Notes: a model not told the origin generated them from the letters alone. Positions 33,009-44,015 are shown, counted from the first letter of the stretch. The stretch is 64,000 bases of DNA from Craspedostauros australis (GCA_026770025.1 JAMXDE010000005.1:1860001-1924000), one strand, 5' to 3'. Program-made: numbers and translations.

Positions 33009-36000
33009 TTATCGAGAGTGTCGCTTCCCCCAGGTCGATGGTTCGATACGATCCTTTGGTTCCAGGATGGTGGCGTTGTTGCAATCGAAGAAGAAGCTTC
33101 CGGATTCCGCCATGGCCAGTTTCCAGTCATCGATGCTGCCAGTATCCCACATGTGGTCATCCTCACCATCGCCAAGGTCATCGCCGTCGTTATTATCGTT
33201 GGTGTTGGTGTTGGTGTTGGCCTCTTTCACGTTGTAGGTCGCCTCCGCAACATCGTCACGGTCGTCGCGAGCACTGGCTGCATGACCATCGACCTTGTCG
33301 CCTGCATCTTTGGCTGCGTGAATCCAGGCACTGTACGTGCCAGCTGGAAACGACTCGATAGTGGAACCCATGCTGTGGATCGACGGGATGCATGGGATGT
33401 CAAGAGTGGTGTTTCCATGGTTGGCAGTGGTCTGGGTTTCGAAGCTCACTTCTTCAGGAATGTCCAAGTCTTCCTCTGAGGAATATTCGTCGTAGTCTTC
33501 CGGCATCCAGTCTTCGGGATCGATCTCGTCTTCATCGTCAGCAACGGCGTCGTTGGCATCGTGAGTATGGTTAGCGAAGTCGGCATCATCGCGGTGGGCG
33601 CGATGATGCTTCACTTCTGGCTCAAAGTGTTGGACATCGCCAGCGGCATGGTTGCCGCCGTTGCTGTGGTTGTGGTCTTGGTGGTGGTTGCGTGCGCCAC
33701 CGTCAACACCAAAGGTTGGGGAGACGTCGGTTTGGTCTTCGGTACACACTAAGTTGGTAGACGGCGAATGGATTGCGCCATCACCGACGGTGTTGCCATC
33801 AGGATTCTCCTTGCCTTCGGGGGTCCACGGATGACCACCCATGTCTGGATGGATAGAGAGAATGACATCCTTGGTGGGTGCGATGCCATGGGTTTCTGCT
33901 GCCTTTCCGAAATCTTCATCGCCGATGCGCGCATGGTCGGCTTGGCCCATGAGGACATTCGGAGATCCGTAGTGATGTTGCTCGTACTGATGGTGCTCGT
34001 GGTTGGTTTCAATGTCGGGTTCACATGAGTGCACGTGCGACAGGTCGCTGCGATCACTGCTTCCTGGAATGCAGCCAAGGGAAGTGCTGTTGTCGATATC
34101 ACCACCGGAGCTGGTGTCGCCGACGGCACCGTCACCGCGCCCGTTCTTGTGAGCATGGCTCGCGACCTTTGCCTTGATGGAAAGAAGAAGCACGATGATG
34201 CAATAGAGGAAGCTCGGACCCAGGATGAGTAGCACCAAGGTGCTGAGGATCTCCATGGACGGGATGGTGGTGGTATCATCATCGTCATCATCATCTGCAT
34301 GTTCCTCGTTATCCCGGTTCATCAACTTGGCGAGGACCCCGATCGTGGAGGCGTAGATGAGACAGACTTTGAGCAAAACATCGACCGTGTGCACCTGGAA
34401 GATAGAGGATTCGCAGCGTCTTGCGTGGTCGTCACGCATGTGTTGCGTCTTCGATGGCCGTCGTCGGAAGGGATCACGAGATCGCTGGAAGAAGTCCGAC
34501 ATGATGGTTTGGACCATCAGGAAGAGGAACACCAGGAGAGGTCGTTGCTGCTGGACGAAGAACGCCACGGCGATGAGAAGCTTGCGGAGCAGGAGGTAGC
34601 CAATCCACCACCATCGCTGCTCTTGGAAAGGGCGGACGTACACCAACGCATGGAGCGAAGGAGGCGGGGGAGGATGGTAGGGGAAATCCGTGATGGAGCT
34701 GCGCGAGCCCATTGCCTCATCTTGTGCGTAGTCCTTGGACAGCCAGAGCCGGTAGGTGAAGGCGAATGGAAACACGACGCCGAAGAACAGGAAGCCGATG
34801 ACGCCAAGAACGGATGCGAGGCCGCCCAGGAAGTCGTCGGATCGACGGCAGAACCAATCGACGCCATCCCGGCTGTCGAAGATACTGGAATGCACCGACG
34901 AGCACCCGATGAGCTCCATGCTGGTCAGCACGATCTTCTCGAAGGCCAGGAACGTCACGAACCCAGCGACATGGCGGACCATGTTTCTGTGCTTGCGCCA
35001 CGTTCGATTATCCAGTCTACCGATGACGTACATAAACCGAAGAATGCACCATGGCAAAACGAAGAGCATCACGGGGAGCCCGAGAGCGATGGTCAGCTCG
35101 GTCCGTGGATCGATGTTTCCGAGACATTGGATTGGTGCGATGATGCCGATGTCGACGGCAAAGATGCTCAAAAACTCGAAAGCCCAGGCGAGCGGGGAGG
35201 ACCATTCCATGTGGACCATGCCCGCGAGGAACATGAGCCGCAGGTATTCCGTCGTGACGAAGAAGATGGCCGTGCTGGAGGGGTCGTTGGTCGCGAAGTA
35301 CCAAACCACGAAGAGGAGGTAGGCGAGCAAACCAACAGAGCGGATGGCGACGGTGGATGTGGCGGGGCACTCGCGGCAAGTTCCATGGATGTTGTAGAAG
35401 TCAACGCCGCATTGGAATACTTCGGAGCCGAGCGGGCTGGATCCGATTCCAGCGTCAAGTTCTGGCGTCGTCGTTGGGGCACTTGATTCGGTTGGTTGGG
35501 CGGTTGCTTGATTGGAGGCGGCAGGGCCGTCGGTTTCTTCTTGTCCATCATTCTCATCGTTATCACTCTTATCGCCATGACCTGCGAGATGGGCTTGAAC
35601 CACAATTTCAGTGAGTGTTGATGTTGGCGCAGGTGTTGGCATGGACGTCGGGATTTCACTTGGGGCGATTGTGTCAGGGTGCATCGATGGTGCTGGCTGT
35701 GAGACAGGGTGAGGCGTTTGGTCCTTACCTGATGCCGGCGTTGGCGACGGCGCCAACGTGGGAGGTGGAAGGCAGAAGACATCTCGTCCGCTGACGTAGA
35801 CAGAAGTGGCCCCTTCACCATCGTAGTGGCTTGAATCGCAGGTGTTGCAGTACGTGGCTCGAGGGATGTTGGAGTAGGTTCCTGGTGGGCAGACGCGGCA
35901 CTCGGTGCTTCCGATGTTGTCGCCGTAGCTTCCTGGCGGGCAGCTGTCGCAAATGGCAGCATCCTGAATGTTGGAGTACGTTCCGAAGTCACAACGGTAC

Positions 36001-36209
36001 CGAAGGTTGTCGAAGGGAGGGCTGAAGAAGCCGGCTCCCACGTCGATGCACTCACGCAGACCGGAGGAACTCACGAGACCGTTGCGGTTCCAGCACCCCG
36101 CAGGGCAAGGGTTGACGGATGGGCTGCACACGCCCAGCACCGGCGCGGCATTGCTGACGATGAACATCAAGCAAAGGATGACGGTGAGAAAGGGCGTGAC
36201 GATGATCAT
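33009..36209 (-). CDS. Multi-pass membrane protein with GCC2/GCC3-type Cys repeats (receptor-like)
   Basis: A single exon of about 1066 residues starting with a signal peptide (MIIVTPFLTVILCLMFIV); this Met is chosen over one 51 codons upstream. The ectodomain carries ephrin-receptor-like GCC2/GCC3 cysteine motifs (CDSCPPGSYGDNIGSTEC, CRVCPPGTYSN), then a Ser/Thr/Pro-rich stalk. A further Cys segment (CGVDFYNIHGTCRECP) leads into about eight to nine hydrophobic helices. The C-terminal 400 residues are cytoplasmic-looking, very acidic and His/Asp/Asn-rich, ending in Asp-rich repeats. This arrangement is typical of uncharacterised heterokont surface proteins with TNFR/GCC repeats plus a polytopic core. 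Function unknown; a cell-surface sensor or channel is inferred. Confidence 0.7.
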   Translation of the reverse strand: MIIVTPFLTVILCLMFIVSNAAPVLGVCSPSVNPCPAGCWNRNGLVSSSGLRECIDVGAGFFSPPFDNLRYRCDFGTYSNIQDAAICDSCPPGSYGDNIGSTECRVCPPGTYSNIPRATYCNTCDSSHYDGEGATSVYVSGRDVFCLPPPTLAPSPTPASGKDQTPHPVSQPAPSMHPDTIAPSEIPTSMPTPAPTSTLTEIVVQAHLAGHGDKSDNDENDGQEETDGPAASNQATAQPTESSAPTTTPELDAGIGSSPLGSEVFQCGVDFYNIHGTCRECPATSTVAIRSVGLLAYLLFVVWYFATNDPSSTAIFFVTTEYLRLMFLAGMVHMEWSSPLAWAFEFLSIFAVDIGIIAPIQCLGNIDPRTELTIALGLPVMLFVLPWCILRFMYVIGRLDNRTWRKHRNMVRHVAGFVTFLAFEKIVLTSMELIGCSSVHSSIFDSRDGVDWFCRRSDDFLGGLASVLGVIGFLFFGVVFPFAFTYRLWLSKDYAQDEAMGSRSSITDFPYHPPPPPSLHALVYVRPFQEQRWWWIGYLLLRKLLIAVAFFVQQQRPLLVFLFLMVQTIMSDFFQRSRDPFRRRPSKTQHMRDDHARRCESSIFQVHTVDVLLKVCLIYASTIGVLAKLMNRDNEEHADDDDDDDTTTIPSMEILSTLVLLILGPSFLYCIIVLLLSIKAKVASHAHKNGRGDGAVGDTSSGGDIDNSTSLGCIPGSSDRSDLSHVHSCEPDIETNHEHHQYEQHHYGSPNVLMGQADHARIGDEDFGKAAETHGIAPTKDVILSIHPDMGGHPWTPEGKENPDGNTVGDGAIHSPSTNLVCTEDQTDVSPTFGVDGGARNHHQDHNHSNGGNHAAGDVQHFEPEVKHHRAHRDDADFANHTHDANDAVADDEDEIDPEDWMPEDYDEYSSEEDLDIPEEVSFETQTTANHGNTTLDIPCIPSIHSMGSTIESFPAGTYSAWIHAAKDAGDKVDGHAASARDDRDDVAEATYNVKEANTNTNTNDNNDGDDLGDGEDDHMWDTGSIDDWKLAMAESGSFFFDCNNATILEPKDRIEPSTWGKRHSR

Positions 36210-37002
36210 CGCGCTAGTAGGCACAGATGTTGCTGTTGTCGTTCTTGTTGTTGTTGGTGACGATGGACACCAATTCGGCGATTGTTGCAGTCTTGTGTGG
36301 ATTGTGATGTGTGGCAATCTCGTTTTATGTGAACACAGTAAAGCATTTGTGAAATGAAACACTCATGACACGCATTTAGCAGGAGAGTCGTTGTAACTGC
36401 GTTGTTTTTGCGCGATGAACACAATCACAAGGCAGCATCAACAGGCACAGCAACAACAACAGTCGCTGAACATGAGGGAACCCATCAACGAGAAGAAACG
36501 GTCGTTTTGCGGTGCGGTTTGTGAACCTGTTGGTATCAATTTTTTGAACGGTGTAAGTCGTGAATGACACCCTCGACCAGTTCGCATAATCAGCCAGACG
36601 AACACTCGGGCAAAATGCTCACGAAGTAGTCGTAGAGTAGACTACAGTAGCACAGCCCGTTGTAGAGCAGAGCACTCATCCGCGTGCGGAGACCGTTCTC
36701 TCGTGAGACTGTGTCAGAGTGACATAGTAGTCTTCTATCCATTCTCTGTCTCAATAACATGTTCATTTATTCGTACATATTGGTACCCAAGACCTCGCAC
36801 ATCCACAAAACTCATCACACTTCCATCAAAGCGGCACGCGATCATGTGATCGTCAGCGCTGCAGCTGTACCCGCACGTGTGCGGGACAGTCGCAGGCGTC
36901 ATTCTCACCGTGATGTCGCCTCCACCTCGTGGATTCTGTTGATTCAATTGCGATGGTGCGAGGGCCTTGCTTGGCTGTCTTCGTCCATCCGCAGCGTCGC
37001 AA
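36210..37002. other. Intergenic region, includes 3' UTR of the selenoprotein candidate
   Basis: The left part is upstream of the receptor-like gene. The right part is the 3' UTR of the minus-strand peroxiredoxin-like gene and contains the SECIS-like hairpin; a minus-strand AATAAA near 36767 could serve as polyadenylation signal. Confidence 0.6.
36846..36908 (-). promoter_or_regulatory. SECIS-like hairpin in 3' UTR
   Basis: In the minus-strand RNA, GUGA pairs with UCAC as lower stem. A symmetric internal loop with AUGAC on the 5' side and UGAC on the 3' side follows, which provides the tandem G.A pairs of a SECIS core. Above it is an approximately 12-bp helix (GCCUGC..CUGU with ACAG..GCAGCGC) and then CCC before the terminal hairpin GCACACGUGC. 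The quartet-to-apex distance is right for a SECIS. The apical AA is replaced by CCC, which can also pair with GGG, so the apex is non-canonical. It lies about 95 nt after the stop codon of the UGA-containing gene. Confidence 0.5.
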
Positions 37003-37887
37003 TCAGTTTGCACCAAAAAAGTTGGGCAAGGAGAACTGCGGGAAGGCGGGCTTCTTCTCGGCCTGTTCGTTGGCGATGTTCCACACCTGCTCAATGTCAG
37101 GATGATCGCCAGGAAGCTGATCGCTCCACCGGTAGACGATGTCGTTGCCGTTGACGACGAAGGTGCCTCCGAGACGCAGGACGCCGACGGGAACATCTCC
37201 AAACTTCATGTCCTTGGGGATGGGCGAGACTTTGGAAACGGAGGTGAGGTAGTTCCACCAACCCTTGGCACCGAGATCCGGTGCCGTCATGCGCTTCGTT
37301 GCCGCTTTCATTACCTCCGAGTCCTGCTCGTCGATGCGCGAGAATCCGGCGGCCTCGTAGGCGTCAAAGTCATAGCCGTCGACAAAGACGGAATCCCTTG
37401 GGATATCCGGGTTTTTCTCCAGGAAGACCGAGAGCTTGTCGGCGTCTCCGATGGAAATGAAGATGGGCCCCGCGACAGAATCCTGCGGGTTGGCGCGCTG
37501 GAGCTCACACCAAGAGTTGGCGTAAGTCCAGCAGTAGGGTCATCCGAGATGCCTCAGGAGGACGACGACGGAAGCGCCCTTGCCCATGAGGTCACCGAGG
37601 GACACCTTGTTGCCATCTACGCCCGTGAGTTGGACGGAGCGAAGGCCAGCCGCCGTCACGCCCTCTGGAATCACATCCGTCGGCATATCGCATGGTGTGC
37701 TGGTTGCGGTGGAAGGAAGAGCCGAAACGGACATGGATGTGGCAATGAATGCAATCGAAGTTGGTGTTGCCATCTGAGAATTTCTCGAGGTGGTCAGCGA
37801 TGCTGGCTGGAAGGCCGATACGCCAGCGACACCAGCGGCGACTGTCGCCAGACCCAGTAGGGCGACGCTCTTATTGTTGAACATCAT
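37003..37887 (-). CDS. Plastid AhpC/TSA-type peroxiredoxin-like (PRXL2-like) selenoprotein candidate, in-frame UGA
   Basis: One frame of 295 codons interrupted only by a TGA at 37540-37542; read as selenocysteine it gives 294 residues. The context is VVVLLRHLG-U-PYCWTYANS, where relatives of the AhpC/TSA antioxidant family have RHFGCPxC, so the UGA replaces the first redox cysteine of a CxxC (UxxC). Downstream, 178 codons continue without a stop and keep the thioredoxin-fold pattern (PIFISIGDADKLSVFLE, DSVFVDGYDFDAYEAAGF, GVLRLGGTFVVNGNDIVYRW). The N-terminus is a signal peptide ending VSA-FQP, the heterokont plastid cleavage motif. UGA is a normal stop elsewhere here, so recoding would need a SECIS; a candidate lies just downstream. 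Expected role: thiol/selenol redox protein in the plastid. It is transcribed divergently from TOP1. Confidence 0.85.
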
Positions 37888-38510
37888 TGTCGATGTTATC
37901 TGTGAGTTGTGATCCTTATCAATGTTGTGGGTTGCACCAATTGCGTTGGTTGCAACGACAACAACAGCAACAGCAACAACGACATCATCATCATCATGTT
38001 GCGCTGTTTCTCGTATTGTTCTCGTGTTCCGTCACGTTTCGCGATTTCGCGTCGGAATTGTGTGAGTCAGTATTCGTGTTTTGTCATTCCCACAAACGTC
38101 AGTCACGAAACAAACGAATCGTGAACACAGAACCAATTGATTACTACGAGTCCAGTACACTATCGACTCATGCGAATGATTTGGCCCGCAATCAATGTTC
38201 TTGTTTGGCGCGCTGATTTGTGCTGATGGGCATTGATGCGATGACCAACCACGAAATCGAAGGAGACAAAGGAGAAACAAAACAAACGACCGAACCGGCC
38301 AACACAGATCAACAGAACAAACCAAGGACACAATCAAATCCGTCGATCTTGTCGCCTCGCCCGTGCGGGTCCTCTCGTCGTCTCATCGTCTCATCGTCTG
38401 ATCAGCTGCCAACACAGACACCATCGCAATCACGGCGTGCACAATATTCGTATCAACACTGTGGCATCAAGCAAAGGGCGACAGGGAAAGCGAGAGAGTG
38501 ATCGTCGAAG
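37888..38510. other. Divergent promoter region (selenoprotein candidate / TOP1)
   Basis: Short 5' regions of two divergent genes. Contains CAA/CAT repeats near 37960-38000 and a TTTGGCGCG sequence at 38206, a partial E2F-like match that may be chance. No gene seen. Confidence 0.5.
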
Positions 38511-41462
38511 ATGCTGTCAGATTCCGAAGACGATGTGCCGCTGGAGGCTTTATCATCAAGGAAGAAGAGACGTTCCTCCTCATCAAAGGCGACCAAGATC
38601 AGGGCTCCCAAGCTGCCGGAAGAGGTGGTTTCCGCAGTCTCGCCGGGCACGAAACGCAAGCGCGATCGCGATGTCGACACTGGCTCTGCGAAGAAGTCAA
38701 AGGTCAAGGTGGAGGAGAGCGCCACGAATGGCAATGGCAGGAAGAAGGGCCTCAAGGAGCTGGACAAGGCGGAGCGGCTGCAATTCGCCATGCAGGCCTT
38801 CTTGTGGTGGAACGCGCAGAATCCCCCGGAGGGTCATCAATGGGTCACGATGGAACACAGCGGCGTCGCCTTTCCGGAACCCTACCAACCGCATGGTGTC
38901 AAGATGATCTACGATGGCGACGAAGTGGAGCTCACGCCTGTGCAAGAGGAAGCGTAAGTCCGGCCATCTCATCCGTTCTTTTCTGCATCATGCAGATCAG
39001 ACAGAATGCAATGTGAAGGAGGCTTTGGTCGCAGAACACAGCCGCGTTTGGTAGAAGACATGGAACTCACGGTGTTTCACCATTTCCGTGTCTCATTCAT
39101 ACGAATATGTCTCGTGCAAGACCTTGTGCCTGACTTCCACCATCAATCTAAATGCCCTTTCTTCTCTTCGTTTCATTGTTTGGGTTTCGTTCCACCTTCT
39201 TCCCTCGTCACTCCTGCGACCACAGCGCCACATTCTTCGCCGCGACCGATCCGGACGGAATGCATCTAGGCAACCCCAAGACGGCCAAGATCTTCATCAA
39301 GAACTTCTTCGCCGACTTCAAGACGGTGCTGGGTCGCAAACACAATATCAAGGATTTCAAAAAGTGCGACTTCGAACCAATCCGCAACCACCTCAAGGAA
39401 CAGAAGATCATCAAGAAGGCGATCAGCGACAAGGAACGCAAGGCGAACAAGGAAGATCGCAACCAGGCCGTCATGAAGTTTGGATTTGCGATCGTCGATG
39501 GTCATTTGGAGAAGGTTGGCAACTACAACATGGTACGTGCATGCAGACACACTTGCTAATTTGGTTGCTGTGTCCGTGCATGGCAGAAACACAAAATGAT
39601 TGAGTGACATGTTGTTGCTCTTATCCGCGGGTGTACGAGTACTCATCTATGCCATCAACGTCATTGCACCGCCGCATCAACACGTGCGATTATCAATTGC
39701 GCATGCACCGCCATGTTGTACAGGAACCGCCTGGTACTTTCCGTGGACGTGGAGCGCATCCAAAGATGGGAAAGCTCAAAGCGCGGGTGTTGCCGGAGCA
39801 AGTGTCCTTGAACTTGTCCGAGAACGCGGCGGTTCCAATCTGTCACGTGCCTGGTCACTGCTGGAGCGACGTGCGTCACGACCCTCGCAGCCAGTGGCTG
39901 GCAACATGGAAGGAGAACATCAACAACCAGTCCAAGTACATGCAGCTCGCTGCGCAGTCATCGTTCAAGGGCAAGTCCGACAGATCCAAGTACAACAAGG
40001 CGGCGCGTCTGTGCGAAAAGATCGTGGCAATCCGCAAGGCCTACAAGCGGGCCCTCAAATCCAAAGACGACGAGACCAAGCAGCTTGCAACCGCAACCTG
40101 GGTCATCGATCGCCTCGCTCTGCGTGTGGGTGGAGAGAAGGATACGGACGAGGAGGCCGACACGGTTGGCTGCTGTTCGCTGCGTGTGGAGCATTTTCAC
40201 TTCGACCCCAACAGCGAGGGCGGCGACAACAAGGAGATCGAACTGGAGTTCCTTGGTAAGGATTCCATGCTCTTCAAGCAGACCATCAACTTTGGCTCTG
40301 ACCTGTACAACGAGAACAATGGAATGGGCATCCAGGTGTTCAAGAACTTGCAGAAACTTTGCTCCAAGAAGTCCAAGTCAGAACAAGTCTTCGACGCCAT
40401 CAACCCCTCCATGCTGAATAATCATTTGAAGCAGTTCATGGAGGGATTGTCGGCCAAGGTCTTTCGTACGTACAACGCATCGAAGACACTGCAGGACGAG
40501 CTGCGGAAGAAGGAGGAAACAGGCAGCTGGAACAACCTCACAGCGGCTCAGAAGGTGGTCGAATACAACAACGCAAATCGCGAAGTCGCCATCCTGTGTA
40601 ACCATCAGCGTACGGTGAGCAAGGCGCAGGAGACCCAGCTGGAATCGCTGGGGACGAAGCTCACCACCTTGTCGAACCAACGCAAGGAGCTGAAGCGATT
40701 CCTGAAGCTTCTGAATGCCGGCAAGTCCGAGAAGATCCGATTGAAGAAGGACGAGAAAAAGCTGGCCGAAGCCGTCGCCAAGGCGCTGGAGAAAGCGAAG
40801 AAGATGAAGGACAAGGCCAAGACCAACGAGGAGAAGATCAAGGCGACCGAATTCGACGAGAAGGCGAAACTCAAACGCAAGGAGCTGACGGAGCTCAAGT
40901 TCAGCCAGGCGCATCTCTGGGAGAAGACACCCACATCAGACCAGGTGATTCGCAAGCTCGAGAATTGGAAGAAGAAGATAACGAAGTCGGAGCTTGACCT
41001 CAAGCACAAGGATGACAACAAGGAGGTGGCGTTGGGAACCTCGAAGGTGAGTTGAGCGTGAAATGGCATGACTTGATTTGATTTGATAACTTCGATGTTT
41101 GTGTGATGTTTGCAACTTGGTGTGGCCGTGGTGGATTGGACATGTCTTCTTGTGGCGGAGTGCAATGCAACGCAGCATGATCTGTCTTGCTTTACTCGGC
41201 AGTCCAACTGTACTTGAATGGCCGTCCGCAATCATTACATCTCACACAACCAGCTTCACTCAACACTTCCACAATTGTGACCTGTCATCGACAATCCGGA
41301 CGACAGATCAATTACATGGACCCTCGGATATCTGTCGCTTGGTGTAAGCGCAACGAAGTGCCAATCGAGAAAGTGTTTTCGAAGACCTTACGGGATAAGT
41401 TCAATTGGGCCATGGCCGTCGAGCCAGACTGGGAATTCAATGCCAAGATCGCCAACGAATAG
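38511..41462 (+). CDS. TOP1: DNA topoisomerase I, eukaryotic type IB
   Basis: Four exons (38511-38953, 39226-39532, 39724-41046, 41307-41462) join in frame to 742 residues. The N-terminus is acidic then basic and Ser-rich, as expected for nuclear targeting. The core opens [22 protein letters not shown], continues [34 protein letters not shown], and includes the catalytic-pocket segments [26 protein letters not shown] and [10 protein letters not shown] Lys/Glu coiled-coil linker (about 560-660) precedes the C-terminal domain with the nucleophile Tyr694 in INYMDPR. The final intron lies directly before that motif (SK|INYMDPR). The enzyme relaxes supercoils ahead of replication and transcription forks. 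Confidence 0.96.
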
Positions 41463-41781
41463 AGCGGTGATCATGATCGGCTTTGCACGAACGTACACAC
41501 TTGTAGAATACGAGGAAGTTATAGAGTCGAATGAAAGTTGAGTTGTGTAGAGTAGAGTAGGGTGGAAGAAGACTGAAGGTCGTGTACCAGCAGCGGTACG
41601 AGCCATTCATTGCAGAGTGCTCGTGGTGCCGTCGTGCTGTCGTCGCTCATGCCGAGTGATTTTCTTCATGTCGATCTTTCCCCATTTCAAGTCCAACCCA
41701 ACCAACCAACAAAGAGATTCATCCAACGAAGATCACAGAAATGATGTGTGTTGGAACTCGCACCCCATCATTAAATCACGA
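41463..41781. other. Intergenic region
   Basis: TOP1 3' UTR and bestrophin promoter. The bestrophin frame is open into it, without conserved features. No other gene seen. Confidence 0.5.
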
Positions 41782-43555
41782 ATGCCAATGCCACCGACGA
41801 CGACGACGACGACGATGAAGGCAGCACGAAGACGCAAGCAACAGCACATCAAGAGGATGCTGCGAATTGCCACGATCACAACCGTCTGCACATTGGTGAC
41901 CTCATCAACAGCATTGTTGTCGTCATCGTCGTTATCAACTCGCATTCGCGCTCACATTCACGTTCACACTGGCAACAGTGGCGACAATGATTCGTTGTCA
42001 TGCCATCGCGCACAGCACAAGAACATTCGAAACGTTGCATTGGGCTACTTACGAAGATCAGCATCAGTATCGTTTTCGTTTTCGTCGTCATTACCATTAT
42101 CATCATTCAAGTCAAGGACATCATCGTCCGCGGCATCACAGCAACGAATGACATCAACTCGTCTCAATCACTCGCCTGAACACGAAGTCGATACCATCGC
42201 GCGCTACGAGCATGATGTCACCACAGTCCTCAGAGACCTGCGCCCATGGCGGTACGATCCCACCATCCCGTCCTGGTTCCGCATGAGCCAACTGAGCTTC
42301 ACGAATTATTGGGGATTGAAGGATTGGGATGCCTACACCAGCCGACGTCGATTCCTGCGCTTCTCCTTTGGCATTCCGCGATCGCGTCTGCTGCGACGCA
42401 TCTTGCCTCAGCTTTCGGTGCTGGTGCTGTGGTCCGCGCTCTGCATCGCGCTCGACGCTCGGGCCAAGGTGTTTCGAATTCAATTTCCATTGACGTCGCT
42501 GTCGTTGGTGAGCACATTCGTTGCGGGCCTGCAAACGTTGCGAACAAATCAGGGGCTGGATCGGCTGTCGAATGCAAGGACCTCCATGGGATGCATGGTG
42601 CACACGACGAGGGACACAGGTAAGCTGCGGCGGAGTTGCGCTCTTCTAGAATAGTTCATCTGCTATGTGGTGCAACCTGAACAGCGTTGCTACTCGATCG
42701 TTCTCATCTCACTTGATTCTCAATCTACTGCGCTACACGGTTTCGACAACAGCGTCCTTGGTTTCGGCATACATCTCTCCATGGAACGAGGTGCTGGGTT
42801 TGCGGATCGCGCGGCATTTGGCGCTGTTTGGATGGGTCTTCAAATCTCACATCCGTGACACGCAAAGCAAGGATATAGTGCGCACTTTGTTGAATGAAGC
42901 CGATGCCGAATACATCCTGAGCGAACGCAAGACGCCCGTGGCGGTCCTCGGCAGGCTGCGACAGTTCGTCGCGTATGCACAGAAACAGCTTCCCATCGGC
43001 ACCACGGAGCATCGACTGCTTGAGAACAACCTGCAGAAACTGGATCAGATCGTCACGACGGCCGAGCGTATACGGGCGACACCCATCCCTCCAGTGTACG
43101 CAGGGCACGCCACGCGTCTCATGATGATCTACCTGATCTTGCTGCCACCGGCGTTGCTGGGATCCAACCTGGATGCGCCATCGACATTCGTTACCGTGCT
43201 GATGATCGGCGTGGCGTTGCTAGGCCTCGACGAGATGTCGCACATGTTCGAGCAACCGTATCGGTTCATGCCGCTCTACCAGCTTTCCAAGGTGAGCATG
43301 CTGGATGTCGCCGATCGATTCTGCCGTCCTTTGCCGAAGTTGCCAGAAACGATCAACGAAACGCTGCACCCAATGGATTCTGGCAGTGATGATGCAAAGG
43401 GCGCCGGTGAACCGACTCGCAAGCCAACGTACTGGCTCGTCTCAGAGCAAGACCCATCGTTGCCGTACAGTGGCAAATACTTGTGGGCCTCGGATAAACA
43501 CAATGCCAGCGATGGGCCTCCTAAATCGGTCGATGAAGGGAATGGGATGCAGTGA
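41782..43555 (+). CDS. Bestrophin-family anion channel
   Basis: Exons 41782-42619 and 42753-43555 give about 546 residues; the phase 1 junction reads TTRDT-A-SLVSAY. A signal-peptide-like segment (MLRIATITTVCTLVTSSTALL) and a Ser/His-rich stretch precede the core, consistent with targeting to a secondary plastid. The bestrophin/UPF0187 domain starts near WFRMSQLSFTNYWG, has LSVLVLWSALCIALDA and FPLTSLSLVSTFVAGLQTLRTNQGLDRL (the family FRTNxxYxRWxE region), then IARHLALFGWVFKSHI and PVYAGHATRLMMIYLILLPPAL. LLGLDEMSHMFEQPY contains the acidic cluster shared with animal bestrophins. Green-algal and diatom bestrophins at the thylakoid are implicated in bicarbonate or chloride movement, so a role in carbon concentration or thylakoid ion balance is likely but inferred. 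Confidence 0.85.
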
Positions 43556-44015
43556 TTTGATCAGCGACTCTACCGAGTATTGTTGGAAGCATGGAGACAA
43601 CCATGACTCTGGGGTTGGCTTTGATTGTGCTACACTCTATGCAGGAGTAGGTAGGCGTTCAAGATTCAAGCTCTCTGTAAATTGCGAAGAGCGAAAGTGT
43701 GCCTAAACTGTCTCGATCGTGTTGGCTTGAGTCCAATTTTGGGGCACGAATTGACAGACTGTGTTTAGAAGAGAGGTACCATTCGAACAACCAAACAACA
43801 AACACAATTCAACACAAAGCAAGACGACACACAAGAGCCACAGAGAGCACCATCGGTCGTACCAGTAGTCGTACCCACCCATTGTTGCACATCAGATCCA
43901 AACCAGAGCAAAGCAACACAGCCACGCCCGTCAACGCCAAAGTTGAGACAAGAACAACAGCAACGGTAGAGAAGAGACATTATAGATTGAGAAGAAGCAA
44001 CGATCAAACGCAACC
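43556..44015. other. Intergenic region
   Basis: Bestrophin 3' UTR and an A/C-rich 5' leader of the RPB4 gene. No gene seen. Confidence 0.5.

Noticed and set aside
34299-35486. 395-codon open frame on the plus strand
   Set aside because: Antisense to the receptor-like gene; charged, low-complexity product without family features.
37540-37542. Reading the UGA as a pseudogene mutation
   Set aside because: The frame, fold motifs and codon pattern are intact on both sides, and the UGA sits at the redox Cys itself; selenocysteine is the simpler explanation.
38206-38214. TTTGGCGCG upstream of TOP1 (and at 48289) as E2F sites
   Set aside because: Only the 8-bp half consensus matches; several such matches are expected by chance in 64 kb.
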